Shown one piece after another: positions 16,126 through 25,753 of a DNA stretch of 64,000 nucleotides. The DNA is from Pseudomonas neuropathica. Its GTDB lineage: Bacteria > Pseudomonadota > Gammaproteobacteria > Pseudomonadales > Pseudomonadaceae. The position numbers and the translations under genes were made by a program. Under the pieces are notes generated by a model. The model was not told the origin of the DNA, ran no database searches, and saw only the letters and a list, made by a program, of their open reading frames with translations. Position 1 is the first letter of the stretch, and every line of letters begins with the position of its first letter. The DNA lies in NCBI RefSeq assembly GCF_015461835.1, contig NZ_JACOPX010000016.1, forward strand, positions 110,486-174,485. Direction: 5' to 3'.

Positions 16126-18822
16126 TTAGAGGCAGAGCGGGCCGCGCGGATAGCGCTTGAGAGCCTGGATCAGCTCGCCGCCCGGGATCGGCCGGTCGAA
16201 CAGGTATCCCTGGCCGACGTCGCAACGGTGTCGACGCAGGAACGCCAGTTGCTCGGCAGTTTCGATGCCTTCAGCCACAACCTTGAGTTTCAGGTTGTGC
16301 GCCATGGCGATCACCGCCGAGGTGATTTCCATGTCGTCCTGGTTATCGGGGATTTCATGGATGAAGCTGCGATCGATCTTGATGATGTCGATCGGGAATT
16401 TCTTCAAATAACTCAGCGATGAATACCCGGTGCCGAAGTCATCCATGGCTAGCGTCAACCCGAGGCGCTTGAGCTGGTCGAGCTGCAAGTGCGTGTCTTC
16501 GGTGGCTTCCAGCAGCAGGCCTTCGGTCAGTTCCAGTTCGAGCAGATTGGCCGGCAGCGCTTCTTCCTTGAGGATGTTGGCGATGGAGGCGACCAGATCC
16601 GGGTCGGAGAACTGTTTCGGCGAGAGGTTGATCGCCACTTGCAGATTACCCATGCCGGCGGCGGTCAGCGCTTTGCTCATGCGGCAGGCCTGGCGGGCAA
16701 TCCACTTGCCGATCGGAATGATCAGGCCGGTTTCTTCGGCGACGCTGATGAACTGGTCCGGGCGGATCATGCCGCGTTCCGGGTGATTCCAGCGTAACAG
16801 CGCTTCCATGCCCAGCAAGCGTCCGCTGCGCAGGCACAGCTTGGGCTGGTAGAACACGTCCAGCTCGTTCTGCGTCAGGGCGCGGCGCAGGTTGTTCTCG
16901 ACGAACAGTTTGTAACTGGCCTCGGCGTTCAGTGCTTCGGTGAAGACTTGCACCTGATGTTTGCCGTTGGCTTTGGCTTTGTGCAGCGCCAGACCGGCGT
17001 TGCGCATCAGCGTTTGCGGGTCGCGACCGTGCAGCGGCGCGCACGCCAGGCCGACCGAGCCGGTGACGCTGATCAACTGGTTGTCGACGAACATTGGCTT
17101 GTCGAGGGTCGCCAGCAATTGGTTGGCGATCTGCTGACCGGTCGCCAGGTCGGTGTCGTCGAGCAGCACGGCAAACTCGTTACTGGCGAACCGCGCGAGG
17201 CTGCCACTTGGGCTCAGGCTGTTGCGCAGACGCCGGGCCAGACTGATCAGCAGCTTGTCGCCGGTCTGGTGACCGAGGCTGTCGTTGATCCGCTTGAAAT
17301 TGTCGATGTCGACCAGCAACAGGCTGATCGGCGTGTCGCTGTCGCGGGCGAAGCGTTCGTCCAGATTGCGGATAAACGCCGGGCGGTTGCCGAGGTTGGT
17401 CAGGTTGTCGGTGTAGGCCAGCCGCTCAATGCGCTGCTGCGCCAGTTTGGTCTGGGTGATGTCTTCGTAGATGCCGATGTAATGCGTCAGCTCACGGTTG
17501 TCACCGTAGACTTTGGAGATCGACAGCTGACCCCAGTACGGTTCGAGGTTCTTGCGGCGGCTTTTGAATTCGCCCTGCCAACTGTTGCTCTTGGCCAGCG
17601 CCGAGGGCGCGTCGAACAACAGTTCACTGAGGTTTTCCAGCGCCGGCAGCTCGGACAGACGCTGGCCGTGGACTTCTTCGGTGGTGTATTGGGTGATCGC
17701 GGTGAAGCTCGGGTTGACGTACTCGACCACGCCATCGCAATTGACCAGCAAAAACGCGTTGGCGCTTTGCTCGACTGCACGCTGGAACAGGTGCAGGGCG
17801 CTGGTGGCCGTGCGGCGGTTGTGGTTGTTGATGACTTGCGCGAACTGGTCCGCCAGCTCGCCGGCAAAGGCGATTTCATCGGACTGCCAGGCGCGGGTGA
17901 CGCCGGTCTGTTCCAGGCACAGCACGCCGACCACTTGCCCGTCGACGCGAATACTGGCGTCAAGCATGGCGTTGACGTCGCGCGGGCGCAGGGCTTCGGC
18001 CATCTCCCGGGTCCGCGGGTCGCGCATCGCGTTGTTTGCATCAATGGCGCGACTGCCGTGCAGGGCGTCCATGTAATCGGGGAAGCCACTGATGTCGATC
18101 ACGTCCGGGAGCAGGTATTCCTGGTTCGCGCGATGGTACGCGGAGATCGGCACCAGATGCTGGCCTTCGAGGTTCCACAAGCTGGCGCAGTCGATTTCAT
18201 AGATATCGCAGGCGCAGCGGGTGATCAGCTCGGCGGCTTCCTGCAACGAGTTGTGCGTGCTGTAGCGCTGGCGCGCGAGCAGCAGAATCAGGTCCTGCTG
18301 GGCGCGCACGCGTTCCAGGTGCTGCAGTTGTTCCTGCTGGGCGCGTTGATTCAGTTCAAGGGCGATTTGCAGGCGCGAATTCTGGGTTTCGAGGTCGACG
18401 CAGGGCACCTGCGGCACTTCGTCGAACACATCATCGACCGCCAATAGATAGCCGCGCAGCAGATGACGATTGTGCTGTTTATACGCTTCGCCCAATTCGA
18501 GGATGTTCAGCTTGCCTGCGGCGGTGTGCAGGGTATAGCGCACCAGATAATGCGGGCTGTCGCGCAGTTGCTGCTGGATCGCGTCGTGCAGTTGATAGCG
18601 CGCTTCGGGCTCCATCAGGCTGGCGTAAGGTGAACCGACCAGGGCGCAAAGCTCAACGGCCGGCTGGCCGAACTGGCGTTCACAGTTGGGATCGAGAAAC
18701 AGCATCGCCCAACTGGCTTCATTCAAGCGCTCGAAACGCAGCATGCCGAGCCGCGAGGGCACAGGCAACTGCGTCACTACCTCGGCCGCCATACGGCTGG
18801 CGGCATCGGGTTGGCTCTTCAT
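16126..18822 (-). CDS. PAS-GAF-PAS-GGDEF-EAL signalling protein, probable c-di-GMP phosphodiesterase
   Basis: An 898-residue cytoplasmic protein without membrane helices. In order: an N-terminal PAS-like domain, a short coiled segment with QEQLQHLERVRAQQDLIL, a GAF domain, a second PAS (VEYVNPSFTAITQYTTEEVH), GGDEF and EAL. The GGDEF site reads RFASNEFAVLLDD, so the two glycines and first Asp are lost and cyclase activity is unlikely. The EAL domain keeps its catalytic set (MEALLRWNHP, NLSPKQF, ELTEG, MDDFGTGYSSLSYLK, AEGIET). Degradation of c-di-GMP is therefore expected, perhaps modulated by GTP at the dead GGDEF. The start at 18822 is a choice; in-frame ATGs at 18927 and 18936 would add about 35 residues. 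Confidence 0.92.
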   Translation of the reverse strand: MKSQPDAASRMAAEVVTQLPVPSRLGMLRFERLNEASWAMLFLDPNCERQFGQPAVELCALVGSPYASLMEPEARYQLHDAIQQQLRDSPHYLVRYTLHTAAGKLNILELGEAYKQHNRHLLRGYLLAVDDVFDEVPQVPCVDLETQNSRLQIALELNQRAQQEQLQHLERVRAQQDLILLLARQRYSTHNSLQEAAELITRCACDIYEIDCASLWNLEGQHLVPISAYHRANQEYLLPDVIDISGFPDYMDALHGSRAIDANNAMRDPRTREMAEALRPRDVNAMLDASIRVDGQVVGVLCLEQTGVTRAWQSDEIAFAGELADQFAQVINNHNRRTATSALHLFQRAVEQSANAFLLVNCDGVVEYVNPSFTAITQYTTEEVHGQRLSELPALENLSELLFDAPSALAKSNSWQGEFKSRRKNLEPYWGQLSISKVYGDNRELTHYIGIYEDITQTKLAQQRIERLAYTDNLTNLGNRPAFIRNLDERFARDSDTPISLLLVDIDNFKRINDSLGHQTGDKLLISLARRLRNSLSPSGSLARFASNEFAVLLDDTDLATGQQIANQLLATLDKPMFVDNQLISVTGSVGLACAPLHGRDPQTLMRNAGLALHKAKANGKHQVQVFTEALNAEASYKLFVENNLRRALTQNELDVFYQPKLCLRSGRLLGMEALLRWNHPERGMIRPDQFISVAEETGLIIPIGKWIARQACRMSKALTAAGMGNLQVAINLSPKQFSDPDLVASIANILKEEALPANLLELELTEGLLLEATEDTHLQLDQLKRLGLTLAMDDFGTGYSSLSYLKKFPIDIIKIDRSFIHEIPDNQDDMEITSAVIAMAHNLKLKVVAEGIETAEQLAFLRRHRCDVGQGYLFDRPIPGGELIQALKRYPRGPLCL

Positions 18823-18995
18823 GAAGGGAACTCGCTTGGAAATATGCTGAACGCGCTGGGCTCTCGCCCTCTTTACTGTTGCCTGCGGCAAGGTTGCATC
18901 ATTGCGGCACTGACTGACAAGAGACATGAAGGCCAAGTGCTATAAGAATATGTCGGCTGCGTCGGGCATTTCTCCAGCACGTCGTTGAAAAGAGT

Positions 18996-19070
18996 AAAAG
19001 ATCGCAGCCTTGGGCAGTGTCTACAGGGGAATGCGCCCTCTGTAGGCGCTGCCGAAGGCTGCGATCTTTA
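18996..19070. repeat. REP pair, GATCGCAGCC family (diverged)
   Basis: Inverted pair with several changes in the arms (TTGGGCAGTGTCTACA, TGTAGGCGCTGCCG), directly 3' of the PhoD-like gene. Confidence 0.8.
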
Positions 19071-19074
19071 AGGC

Positions 19075-20472
19075 TTAGCGCAGCTTTATGGCGATCGACT
19101 GCAGCCGTTTTCCATCCCGATCATGGTAATTGACCACAAGCTGATCAGCCTCGACCACCAAGTGGGCAAAATTGTCTTCACTCACCACTGTGCTGGTCAG
19201 TTCATGCCGATAATCGCCCGCCGCCGTGCGCACCAGCGGCTGATCCAGGATGAACGTGGACGCTTTGGCATATGGCAGCAGTTTGCTGTTGCACAGCGGC
19301 GAGGACACCACCGTGTGGATTTCGAAGTCCGGGTCTTCGCTGTGTGTCAAACGAGCCGTCAGCGAGCCATGCACGTCCCCGGAAATGAACACGACATTCT
19401 TGATTCGCCGGGTGCGGATGGTTTCCAGCAGGCGCAGGCGTTGTTCGGGAAAGGCTTTCCAGGCGTCATCGCCGTGGCGTTTGCGATCGGGATAGAACAT
19501 CACGCTGGTGACCACGAACTTGACCCGCGCCGTGCTGTGGCTCAGCCATTTGAGCAGGGCCTGTTCCTGTGCCTCGTCGAGGATGCGTCGGTCGTCGGCT
19601 GACAAGTTGCGACGGGTGCGGCTATCGGTGACAAACCATTCGATATCGCCGTCGCTGAATTGATACCAGTAGTGCTCAAGTGTCGAGTGATCTATTTCAC
19701 CGTTAGTTGTCAGCGGATGTACCGGGCTATGACTGGCCTGATACAACTCATAGGCAGCCATTGCGTTACGGTACAAGTCGCCGTCGGACTTGCTGGCATT
19801 GGCAGGCCAGTTATCTTCGATTTCGTGATCATCGAGAATCATGTAAGTCGAAGTGCCAGACATCAACCGTTGAATGTTGGATTGGGAAAACGCGGCGCGG
19901 TACTTGTTGAGGATGTCTTTGTATTCGCGATCCGGTGCGACCAAGTTCAAGTCGTCCACGTAAATTTGATCGCCGGTCATCAATACCGCGCTGATCGGGG
20001 GTTGTATGCCCTCGATGACCTGATTGATGGATGCAAAGATCCGGTCACCCAGTTGCGGCAGGGAGGCTATGCCAGCGGTCATGCGCAAGTAGCGGCAGGA
20101 GCCGACGATGTAGGCTCTGGGGTGCAGGGCTTTGCTGGAGCGGGTGCGCAGGCGATAGATTTCCCGCGGCCATTGCAACGGCAACTCGGCAACGCTGTCT
20201 GGCGTATGCACCGGATTCATCGGGCTGAACCAGCCGGTCTGATATTCATATTCGGTGTCGGCACTCAAGTTGTTGAGGGCGAACACATGTGACATGTCGC
20301 GTAATTCGCTCAGTTGCGCAAAGTTACCTTTGGACCAATGTTGTGTGCTGGAAGCGCGATAACGGATCCCGGCAAATACCGGCGAGTTGTTCTGACGATC
20401 GCCACGCATGAAGATGCGCGCATGATCAGTTGTAACGTGGCCGGTAATTGGGCCGATAGTTGGTTTTAACAT
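19075..20472 (-). CDS. PhoD-like alkaline phosphatase family protein
   Basis: A 465-residue metallophosphatase. An N-terminal fibronectin-like domain (PTIGPITGHVTTDHARIFMR) is followed by the PhoD catalytic domain with metal ligands in MTGDQIYVDD, ILDDHEIEDNW and ISGDVHGSL, and the conserved Cys block GSCRYLR. No signal peptide is visible, so it should be cytoplasmic, unlike classical Tat-exported PhoD. The substrate is unknown; phosphodiester or phosphomonoester hydrolysis is expected from the family. It appears monocistronic. Codon use is somewhat less GC-biased than its neighbours. Confidence 0.85.
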   Translation of the reverse strand: MLKPTIGPITGHVTTDHARIFMRGDRQNNSPVFAGIRYRASSTQHWSKGNFAQLSELRDMSHVFALNNLSADTEYEYQTGWFSPMNPVHTPDSVAELPLQWPREIYRLRTRSSKALHPRAYIVGSCRYLRMTAGIASLPQLGDRIFASINQVIEGIQPPISAVLMTGDQIYVDDLNLVAPDREYKDILNKYRAAFSQSNIQRLMSGTSTYMILDDHEIEDNWPANASKSDGDLYRNAMAAYELYQASHSPVHPLTTNGEIDHSTLEHYWYQFSDGDIEWFVTDSRTRRNLSADDRRILDEAQEQALLKWLSHSTARVKFVVTSVMFYPDRKRHGDDAWKAFPEQRLRLLETIRTRRIKNVVFISGDVHGSLTARLTHSEDPDFEIHTVVSSPLCNSKLLPYAKASTFILDQPLVRTAAGDYRHELTSTVVSEDNFAHLVVEADQLVVNYHDRDGKRLQSIAIKLR

Positions 20473-20649
20473 GTCGAATCCATTCGAATTAACTTGAATT
20501 AACAGGGTTCCAATAAGTTTTATTAGTTGAATTGGTTGCGCCTAGGTTAGTTGCGTATCGAATAAAAAAGATCGGTGCCAAGTCGACCGGAGTTGTGGCC
20601 GATGTCAGCGCGACGTGTGGGAAAAGACGAGGGAGGTGTTTCTTCAGGC

Positions 20650-20681
20650 AAAAAAAAGCCCCGCCAAACTGACGGGGTTGA
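20650..20681 (-). terminator. Intrinsic terminator of aceEF
   Basis: On the minus strand, AACCCCGTCAGTTTGGCGGG followed by GCTTTTTTTT: a GC stem and U-tract about 70 bases past the aceF stop. The remaining 20473-20649 stretch is AT-rich and contains no recognised gene. Confidence 0.85.
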
Positions 20682-20747
20682 GGTACGAGCGTGTGGCGCT
20701 CGAAAGGGTGCAGCAATCGGCCCTCCGTTGCCGGAGGGCCGATCGAG

Positions 20748-22712
20748 TTACAGCAGGATCGTGCGGATGTCCGCCAGCAGGCTGCCCAGACGCTGGGTGA
20801 AGCGTGCGGCAGCGGCGCCGTTGATCACACGGTGATCGTAGGACAGCGACAGCGGCAGCATCAGTTTCGGCTGGAAGGCTTTGCCGTCCCAGACTGGCTG
20901 GATGGTTGCCTTGGAAACACCGAGGATCGCCACTTCCGGCGCGTTGACGATCGGCGTGAAGCCGGTGCCGCCAATGTGGCCGAGGCTGGAAATGGTGAAG
21001 CAGGCGCCCTGCATATCGTCAGCGGTGAGCTTCTTGTCGCGGGCTTTGGCGGCCAGCGCAGCGGCTTCGGCTGCCAGTTGCAGCAGGCTCTTCTGGTCGA
21101 CATTCTTGATGACCGGTACCAGCAGGCCATCCGGGGTGTCGACGGCGAAGCCGATGTTCACGTATTTCTTGCGGATGATCGCTTTGCCGCTTGGTGCCAG
21201 CGAACTGTTGAAGTCCGGCAGCTCCTTGAGCATGTGCGCGCACGACTTGAGCAGCAGCGGCAGGATGGTCAGCTTGACGCCAGCCTTCTCTGCAACGGCT
21301 TTCTGTGCAACGCGGAAGGCTTCCAGCTCGGTGATATCAGCCGAATCGAACTGAGTCACGTGCGGGATGTTCAGCCAGCTGCGGTGCAGGCTCGACGCGC
21401 CGATTTGCATCAGGCGAGTCATCGGCACTTCTTCGATTTCGCCGAAACGGCTGAAATCGACGACCGGAATCGGCGGGATGCCCGCGCCACCGGTTGCGCC
21501 AGCAGCAGCGGCCGGTGCTTCCTTGGCCTTCTGCATCATCGCTTTGACGTAAACCTGCACGTCTTCTTTCAAGATACGACCGTGCGGGCCGCTGGCGCCG
21601 ACAGCGTTCAGCTCGACGCCGAACTCACGGGCCAGTTGACGCACGGCAGGGCCGGCGTGAACTTTCGCGCCTGGCTTGGCCGGTGCGGCGGCTGGAGCGG
21701 CAGCAGGTGCAGGAGCAGCGGCAGCCGGAGCGGCAGGTGCTGGAGCGCTCGGAGCAGCAGCGGCGGCAGCTGGAGCCGGGGCAGCAGCAGGCGCTGCGCC
21801 TTTGACTTTCAGCTTCAGAATCAGGTCGCCGGTACCGACTTCGTCATCCAGCTTGATGGAAACGCTTTCCACCACGCCAGCGGCAGGCGATGGGATTTCC
21901 ATGCTCGCCTTGTCGGATTCCAGGGTGATCAGCGACTGGTCGGCTTCAACGCTGTCGCCAGCCTTGACCAACACTTCGATGATCTTGGCTTTGCCGGCCG
22001 AGCCGATGTCCGGAACGTGGATGTCCTGAACGCTGTCAACCACCGGTGCTGCTGGCGCGGCTGCCGGAGCAGGCGCAGCGGCAGCGGCCGGTGCAGCAGC
22101 CTGGGCCGGAGCGGCAGCAGCAGGGGCCGCAGCACCCGCCACTTCCAGATCCAGAATCAGGTCGCCAGTGCCGACTTCGTCGTTGAGCTTGACGCTGATG
22201 GCTTTAACCACGCCAGCGGCAGGCGACGGGATTTCCATGCTCGCCTTGTCGGATTCCAGAGTGATCAAAGATTGATCAGCTTCGACGGTGTCGCCGACCT
22301 TGACCTGGATCTCGATGATCTGTGCCTTGCCCGAAGAGCCGATATCCGGCACGTGCACTTGCTGAACCGAAGCGGCAGCAGGGGCAGCGGCTGGTGCAGC
22401 GGCAGCAGGCGCTGCAGCCGGTTTGGCCTCCGCTTTTGCAGCCGGCGCAGCGGCAGGAGCAGGGGCCGCTTCAGCGGCGCCCTCGACTTCCAGCTCAAGC
22501 AGTTCGTCGCCTTCTTTCAGACGGTCGCCCAGCTTCACTTTCAGGCTCTTGATGACGCCGGCTTTCGGGGCCGGCACTTCCATGCTGGCCTTGTCCGATT
22601 CCAGGGTCAGGATGCTCTGGTCGGCTTCGATACGGTCGCCGACCTTCACAAACAGTTCAATTACTTCACCTTCACCGCTGCCGATGTCAGGTACGCGAAT
22701 GAGTTCGCTCAC
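20748..22712 (-). CDS. aceF: Pyruvate dehydrogenase E2, dihydrolipoyl acetyltransferase
   Basis: A 654-residue E2 core of the pyruvate dehydrogenase complex, transferring acetyl groups to CoA. It has three lipoyl domains (about 1-76, 118-192 and 232-305), each with the lipoylation lysine in LESDKASMEVPAP or LESDKASMEIPSP. Long Ala/Pro linkers join them. A peripheral-subunit-binding domain follows (HAGPAVRQLAREFGVELNAV), then the catalytic domain with SYDHRVINGAAAARF carrying the active-site His; Asn in place of the usual Asp is also found in Azotobacter-type E2. It lies 11 bases downstream of aceE on the same strand. Confidence 0.98.
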   Translation of the reverse strand: MSELIRVPDIGSGEGEVIELFVKVGDRIEADQSILTLESDKASMEVPAPKAGVIKSLKVKLGDRLKEGDELLELEVEGAAEAAPAPAAAPAAKAEAKPAAAPAAAAPAAAPAAASVQQVHVPDIGSSGKAQIIEIQVKVGDTVEADQSLITLESDKASMEIPSPAAGVVKAISVKLNDEVGTGDLILDLEVAGAAAPAAAAPAQAAAPAAAAAPAPAAAPAAPVVDSVQDIHVPDIGSAGKAKIIEVLVKAGDSVEADQSLITLESDKASMEIPSPAAGVVESVSIKLDDEVGTGDLILKLKVKGAAPAAAPAPAAAAAAPSAPAPAAPAAAAPAPAAAPAAAPAKPGAKVHAGPAVRQLAREFGVELNAVGASGPHGRILKEDVQVYVKAMMQKAKEAPAAAAGATGGAGIPPIPVVDFSRFGEIEEVPMTRLMQIGASSLHRSWLNIPHVTQFDSADITELEAFRVAQKAVAEKAGVKLTILPLLLKSCAHMLKELPDFNSSLAPSGKAIIRKKYVNIGFAVDTPDGLLVPVIKNVDQKSLLQLAAEAAALAAKARDKKLTADDMQGACFTISSLGHIGGTGFTPIVNAPEVAILGVSKATIQPVWDGKAFQPKLMLPLSLSYDHRVINGAAAARFTQRLGSLLADIRTILL

Positions 22713-22723
22713 AAAATGTCTCC

Positions 22724-25369
22724 TCAGCAGTCCAGTGGGTTGCGTTTTTCCGGGTCGATGCCGAACTTGACGATGGCTTCAGCCACGACTTTAGGTTCGA
22801 TATCACCACGGTCAGCCAGTGCTTCCAGGGCTGCCAACACCACGAAATGACGGTCAACTTCGAAGAAATGACGCAGTTTCTTGCGGCTGTCGCTGCGGCC
22901 GAAACCATCGGTGCCGAGGACTTTGAATTCCTTGGACGGTACCCACTGACGGATCTGCTCGGCGAACAGTTTCATGTAGTCGGTAGACGCGATGACCGGA
23001 CCTTTACGGCCGTTCAGGCACTCTTCGACGTAGCTCAGCTTAGGCTTCTGGCCAGGCTTGAGACGGTTGCTGCGCTCTACGGCCAGGCCGTCGCGACGCA
23101 GTTCGTTGAAGCTGGTAACGCTCCACACGTCAGCGCCGACGTTGAACTCTTCACGCAGGATCTTCGCCGCTTCACGGACTTCACGCAGGATGGTGCCGGA
23201 GCCCATCAGCTGGACGTGGTGCGCCGCATCGCGGGTGTCTTCTTCGAGCAGGTACATGCCTTTCTTGATGCCTTCTTCGGCACCGGCCGGCATGGCTGGC
23301 TGCTGGTACGACTCGTTCATCACGGTGATGTAGTAGAAGATGTCCTGTTGCTCTTCGGTCATCTTCTTCATGCCGTCCTGAATGATCACCGCCAGCTCGT
23401 AGCCGTAGGTTGGATCGTAGGTGCGGCAGTTCGGGATGGTCGCGGCCAGCAGGTGGCTGTGACCATCTTCGTGTTGCAGGCCTTCACCGTTCAGGGTGGT
23501 CCGGCCGGCGGTGCCGCCGATCAGGAAGCCACGGGTACGGCTGTCGCCAGCGGCCCAGGCCAGGTCGCCAATACGCTGGAAGCCGAACATCGAGTAGAAG
23601 ATGTAGAACGGCAGCATCGGCTGGTTGTGGCTGGAGTACGAAGTACCGGCAGCGATGAAGGAGCTCATGGCGCCTGCTTCGTTGATGCCTTCTTCAAGGA
23701 TCTGACCTTTCTGGTCTTCCTTGTAGAACATCACCTGGTCTTTATCGACTGGCTCGTAGAGCTGACCGACGGACGAGTAGATGCCGAGCTGACGGAACAT
23801 GCCTTCCATACCGAAGGTACGGGCTTCGTCCGGGATGATCGGAACGATGCGCGGGCCGATTTCCTTGTCCTTGACCAGTTGCGCGAGGATTCGCACGAAG
23901 GCCATGGTGGTGGAAATTTCACGGTCGCCGGAGCCGTCAAGGATGGCCTTGAGGGTGTCCAGGTCCGGCGTCGGTACGCTGAAGCTTTGTGCGCGGCGCT
24001 GAGGCACGAAACCGCCCAGTGCAGTACGACGCTCACTGAGGTAGCGGGCTTCGGCGCTGTTTGGCTCTGGCTTGAAGAACGGCAGGTTCTCCAGCTCTTC
24101 GTCCTTGACCGGGATGTCGAAACGATCGCGGAACAACTTCAGGCTGTCGACGTCGACTTTCTTGGTGTTGTGCGCAGTGTTTTTCGCTTCGCCGGCACCG
24201 GTGCCATAACCCTTGATGGTCTTGGCCAGGATAACGGTTGGTTGTTCTTTGTGGTTGACCGCTTCGTGGTAAGCCGCATAGACCTTGTACGGGTCGTGGC
24301 CGCCACGGTTGAGTTTCCAGATCTCGTCGTCGGACAGATCAGCAACCATCGCCTTGAGTTCTGGCGTGTTGAAGAAGTGTTCACGGACGAACGCGCCGTC
24401 TTTGGCTTTGTAGTTCTGGTACTCGCCGTCGATGACTTCGTCCATGCGACGTTGCAGGATACCGTCGACGTCTTTGGCCAGCAGTGGGTCCCAGAAACGG
24501 CCCCAGATGACTTTGGTCACGTTCCACTGAGCACCGCGGAACACGCCTTCGAGTTCCTGGATGATCTTGCCATTGCCGCGAACCGGGCCGTCGAGGCGCT
24601 GCAGGTTGCAGTTGATGACGAAGATCAGGTTGTCCAGCTTCTCGCGGCCGGCCAGGGAGATCGCGCCCAGGGATTCCGGCTCGTCGCACTCGCCGTCGCC
24701 CAGGAAGCACCAGACTTTCTGTTTGCCCGGCTGGATGAAACCGCGGTGTTCCAGGTACTTCATGAAGCGTGCCTGGTAGATCGCCTGGATCGGACCCAGA
24801 CCCATGGATACGGTCGGGAACTGCCAGAAGTCAGGCATCAGCCAAGGGTGCGGGTAGGACGACAGGCCCTGACCGTCGACTTCCTGGCGGAAGTTGTTCA
24901 TCTGGTCTTCGGTGATGCGGCCTTCCATGAACGCACGGGCGTAAACGCCTGGCGAAGTGTGGCCCTGGAAGTAGATCAGGTCGCCGCCGTGTTCGTCGGT
25001 CGGGGCCTGGAAGAAGTAGTTGAAGCCGATGTCATACAGGGTCGCACTGGAAGCGAAGCTGGAGATGTGACCACCCAGGTCAGAATCTTTCAGGTTCGTA
25101 CGCATTACCATGGCCATCGCGTTCCAGCGTACCAGCGAGCGAATGCGGCGTTCCATGAACAGGTCGCCAGGCATGCGTGCTTCGTGGGTTACCGGGATGG
25201 TGTTGCGGTAAGGCGTGGTGATGGCGTAAGGGAGCTGCGAGCCGCTGCGGGTCGCGAGTTCGCCCATACGGGTCATCAGATAGTGAGCACGGTCTTCGCC
25301 TTCTTTGTCGAGAACCGATTCCAGGGCGTCCAGCCATTCCTGGGTTTCGACGGGATCGAGGTCTTGCAT
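22724..25369 (-). CDS. aceE: Pyruvate dehydrogenase E1 (homodimeric type)
   Basis: An 881-residue thiamine-diphosphate-dependent E1 that decarboxylates pyruvate and reductively acetylates the E2 lipoyl group. The thiamine motif is FLGDGECDEPES ... VINCNLQ. The N-terminus DPVETQEWLDALESVL is that of AceE from gammaproteobacteria, and the length fits the family. It forms an operon with aceF and is preceded by two FadR/PdhR-type palindromes (25481-25546), consistent with pyruvate-responsive control. Confidence 0.98.
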   Translation of the reverse strand: MQDLDPVETQEWLDALESVLDKEGEDRAHYLMTRMGELATRSGSQLPYAITTPYRNTIPVTHEARMPGDLFMERRIRSLVRWNAMAMVMRTNLKDSDLGGHISSFASSATLYDIGFNYFFQAPTDEHGGDLIYFQGHTSPGVYARAFMEGRITEDQMNNFRQEVDGQGLSSYPHPWLMPDFWQFPTVSMGLGPIQAIYQARFMKYLEHRGFIQPGKQKVWCFLGDGECDEPESLGAISLAGREKLDNLIFVINCNLQRLDGPVRGNGKIIQELEGVFRGAQWNVTKVIWGRFWDPLLAKDVDGILQRRMDEVIDGEYQNYKAKDGAFVREHFFNTPELKAMVADLSDDEIWKLNRGGHDPYKVYAAYHEAVNHKEQPTVILAKTIKGYGTGAGEAKNTAHNTKKVDVDSLKLFRDRFDIPVKDEELENLPFFKPEPNSAEARYLSERRTALGGFVPQRRAQSFSVPTPDLDTLKAILDGSGDREISTTMAFVRILAQLVKDKEIGPRIVPIIPDEARTFGMEGMFRQLGIYSSVGQLYEPVDKDQVMFYKEDQKGQILEEGINEAGAMSSFIAAGTSYSSHNQPMLPFYIFYSMFGFQRIGDLAWAAGDSRTRGFLIGGTAGRTTLNGEGLQHEDGHSHLLAATIPNCRTYDPTYGYELAVIIQDGMKKMTEEQQDIFYYITVMNESYQQPAMPAGAEEGIKKGMYLLEEDTRDAAHHVQLMGSGTILREVREAAKILREEFNVGADVWSVTSFNELRRDGLAVERSNRLKPGQKPKLSYVEECLNGRKGPVIASTDYMKLFAEQIRQWVPSKEFKVLGTDGFGRSDSRKKLRHFFEVDRHFVVLAALEALADRGDIEPKVVAEAIVKFGIDPEKRNPLDC

Positions 25370-25480
25370 GGCTTGCTCCAGGGCGGAAAGGCTTCCAGAA
25401 TCGGTTGCCTGAGTTTGCGACTGGCCTTGTGGGCAGACGATTTAAAATTCTTGGATTGCCGATAGGTTGTTCCGGCGGCG

Positions 25481-25546
25481 TGTAGTTTTACTACAAATCT
25501 TCCGGCATTTCAGCCTTTCGAATGTATAGACGAGTAGTAAAACTAC
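25481..25546. promoter_or_regulatory. Two GntR/FadR-type palindromes upstream of aceE
   Basis: TGTAGTTTTACTACA (25481-25495) and GTAGTAAAACTAC (25534-25546) are both GTAGT-N3-ACTAC palindromes that match the TNGTNNNACNA consensus of the FadR subfamily of GntR regulators (PdhR, LldR). Their centres are 52 bases apart, about five helical turns. They lie 112-177 bases from the aceE start. The rest of the 25370-25753 gap shows no other gene. Confidence 0.6.
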
Positions 25547-25753
25547 AGAAGAATGGCTTGTGGCCTCCGGCTGCGTTGTGAGAATAATCGTTAAGGTTGG
25601 TCTTTTACCATCCGAAAAAGGTGAAACTTTGATGTTCGCTGCCAACGAGAAAGAAATTTCAGCTATTTCTAACTTTTGTTCGACAGTCTTCCGGGTAGCG
25701 GCTTTTCACCAATCACTACAAGCGGCCATTTACACGCCGATCAAGGATAGACC

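Noticed and set aside
22847..25465. An 872-residue open frame antisense to aceE, and a 719-residue one antisense to aceF (20691-22850)
   Set aside because: Mirror frames of highly biased GC-rich genes; composition is odd and no domain is recognisable, while the sense strands encode textbook E1 and E2.
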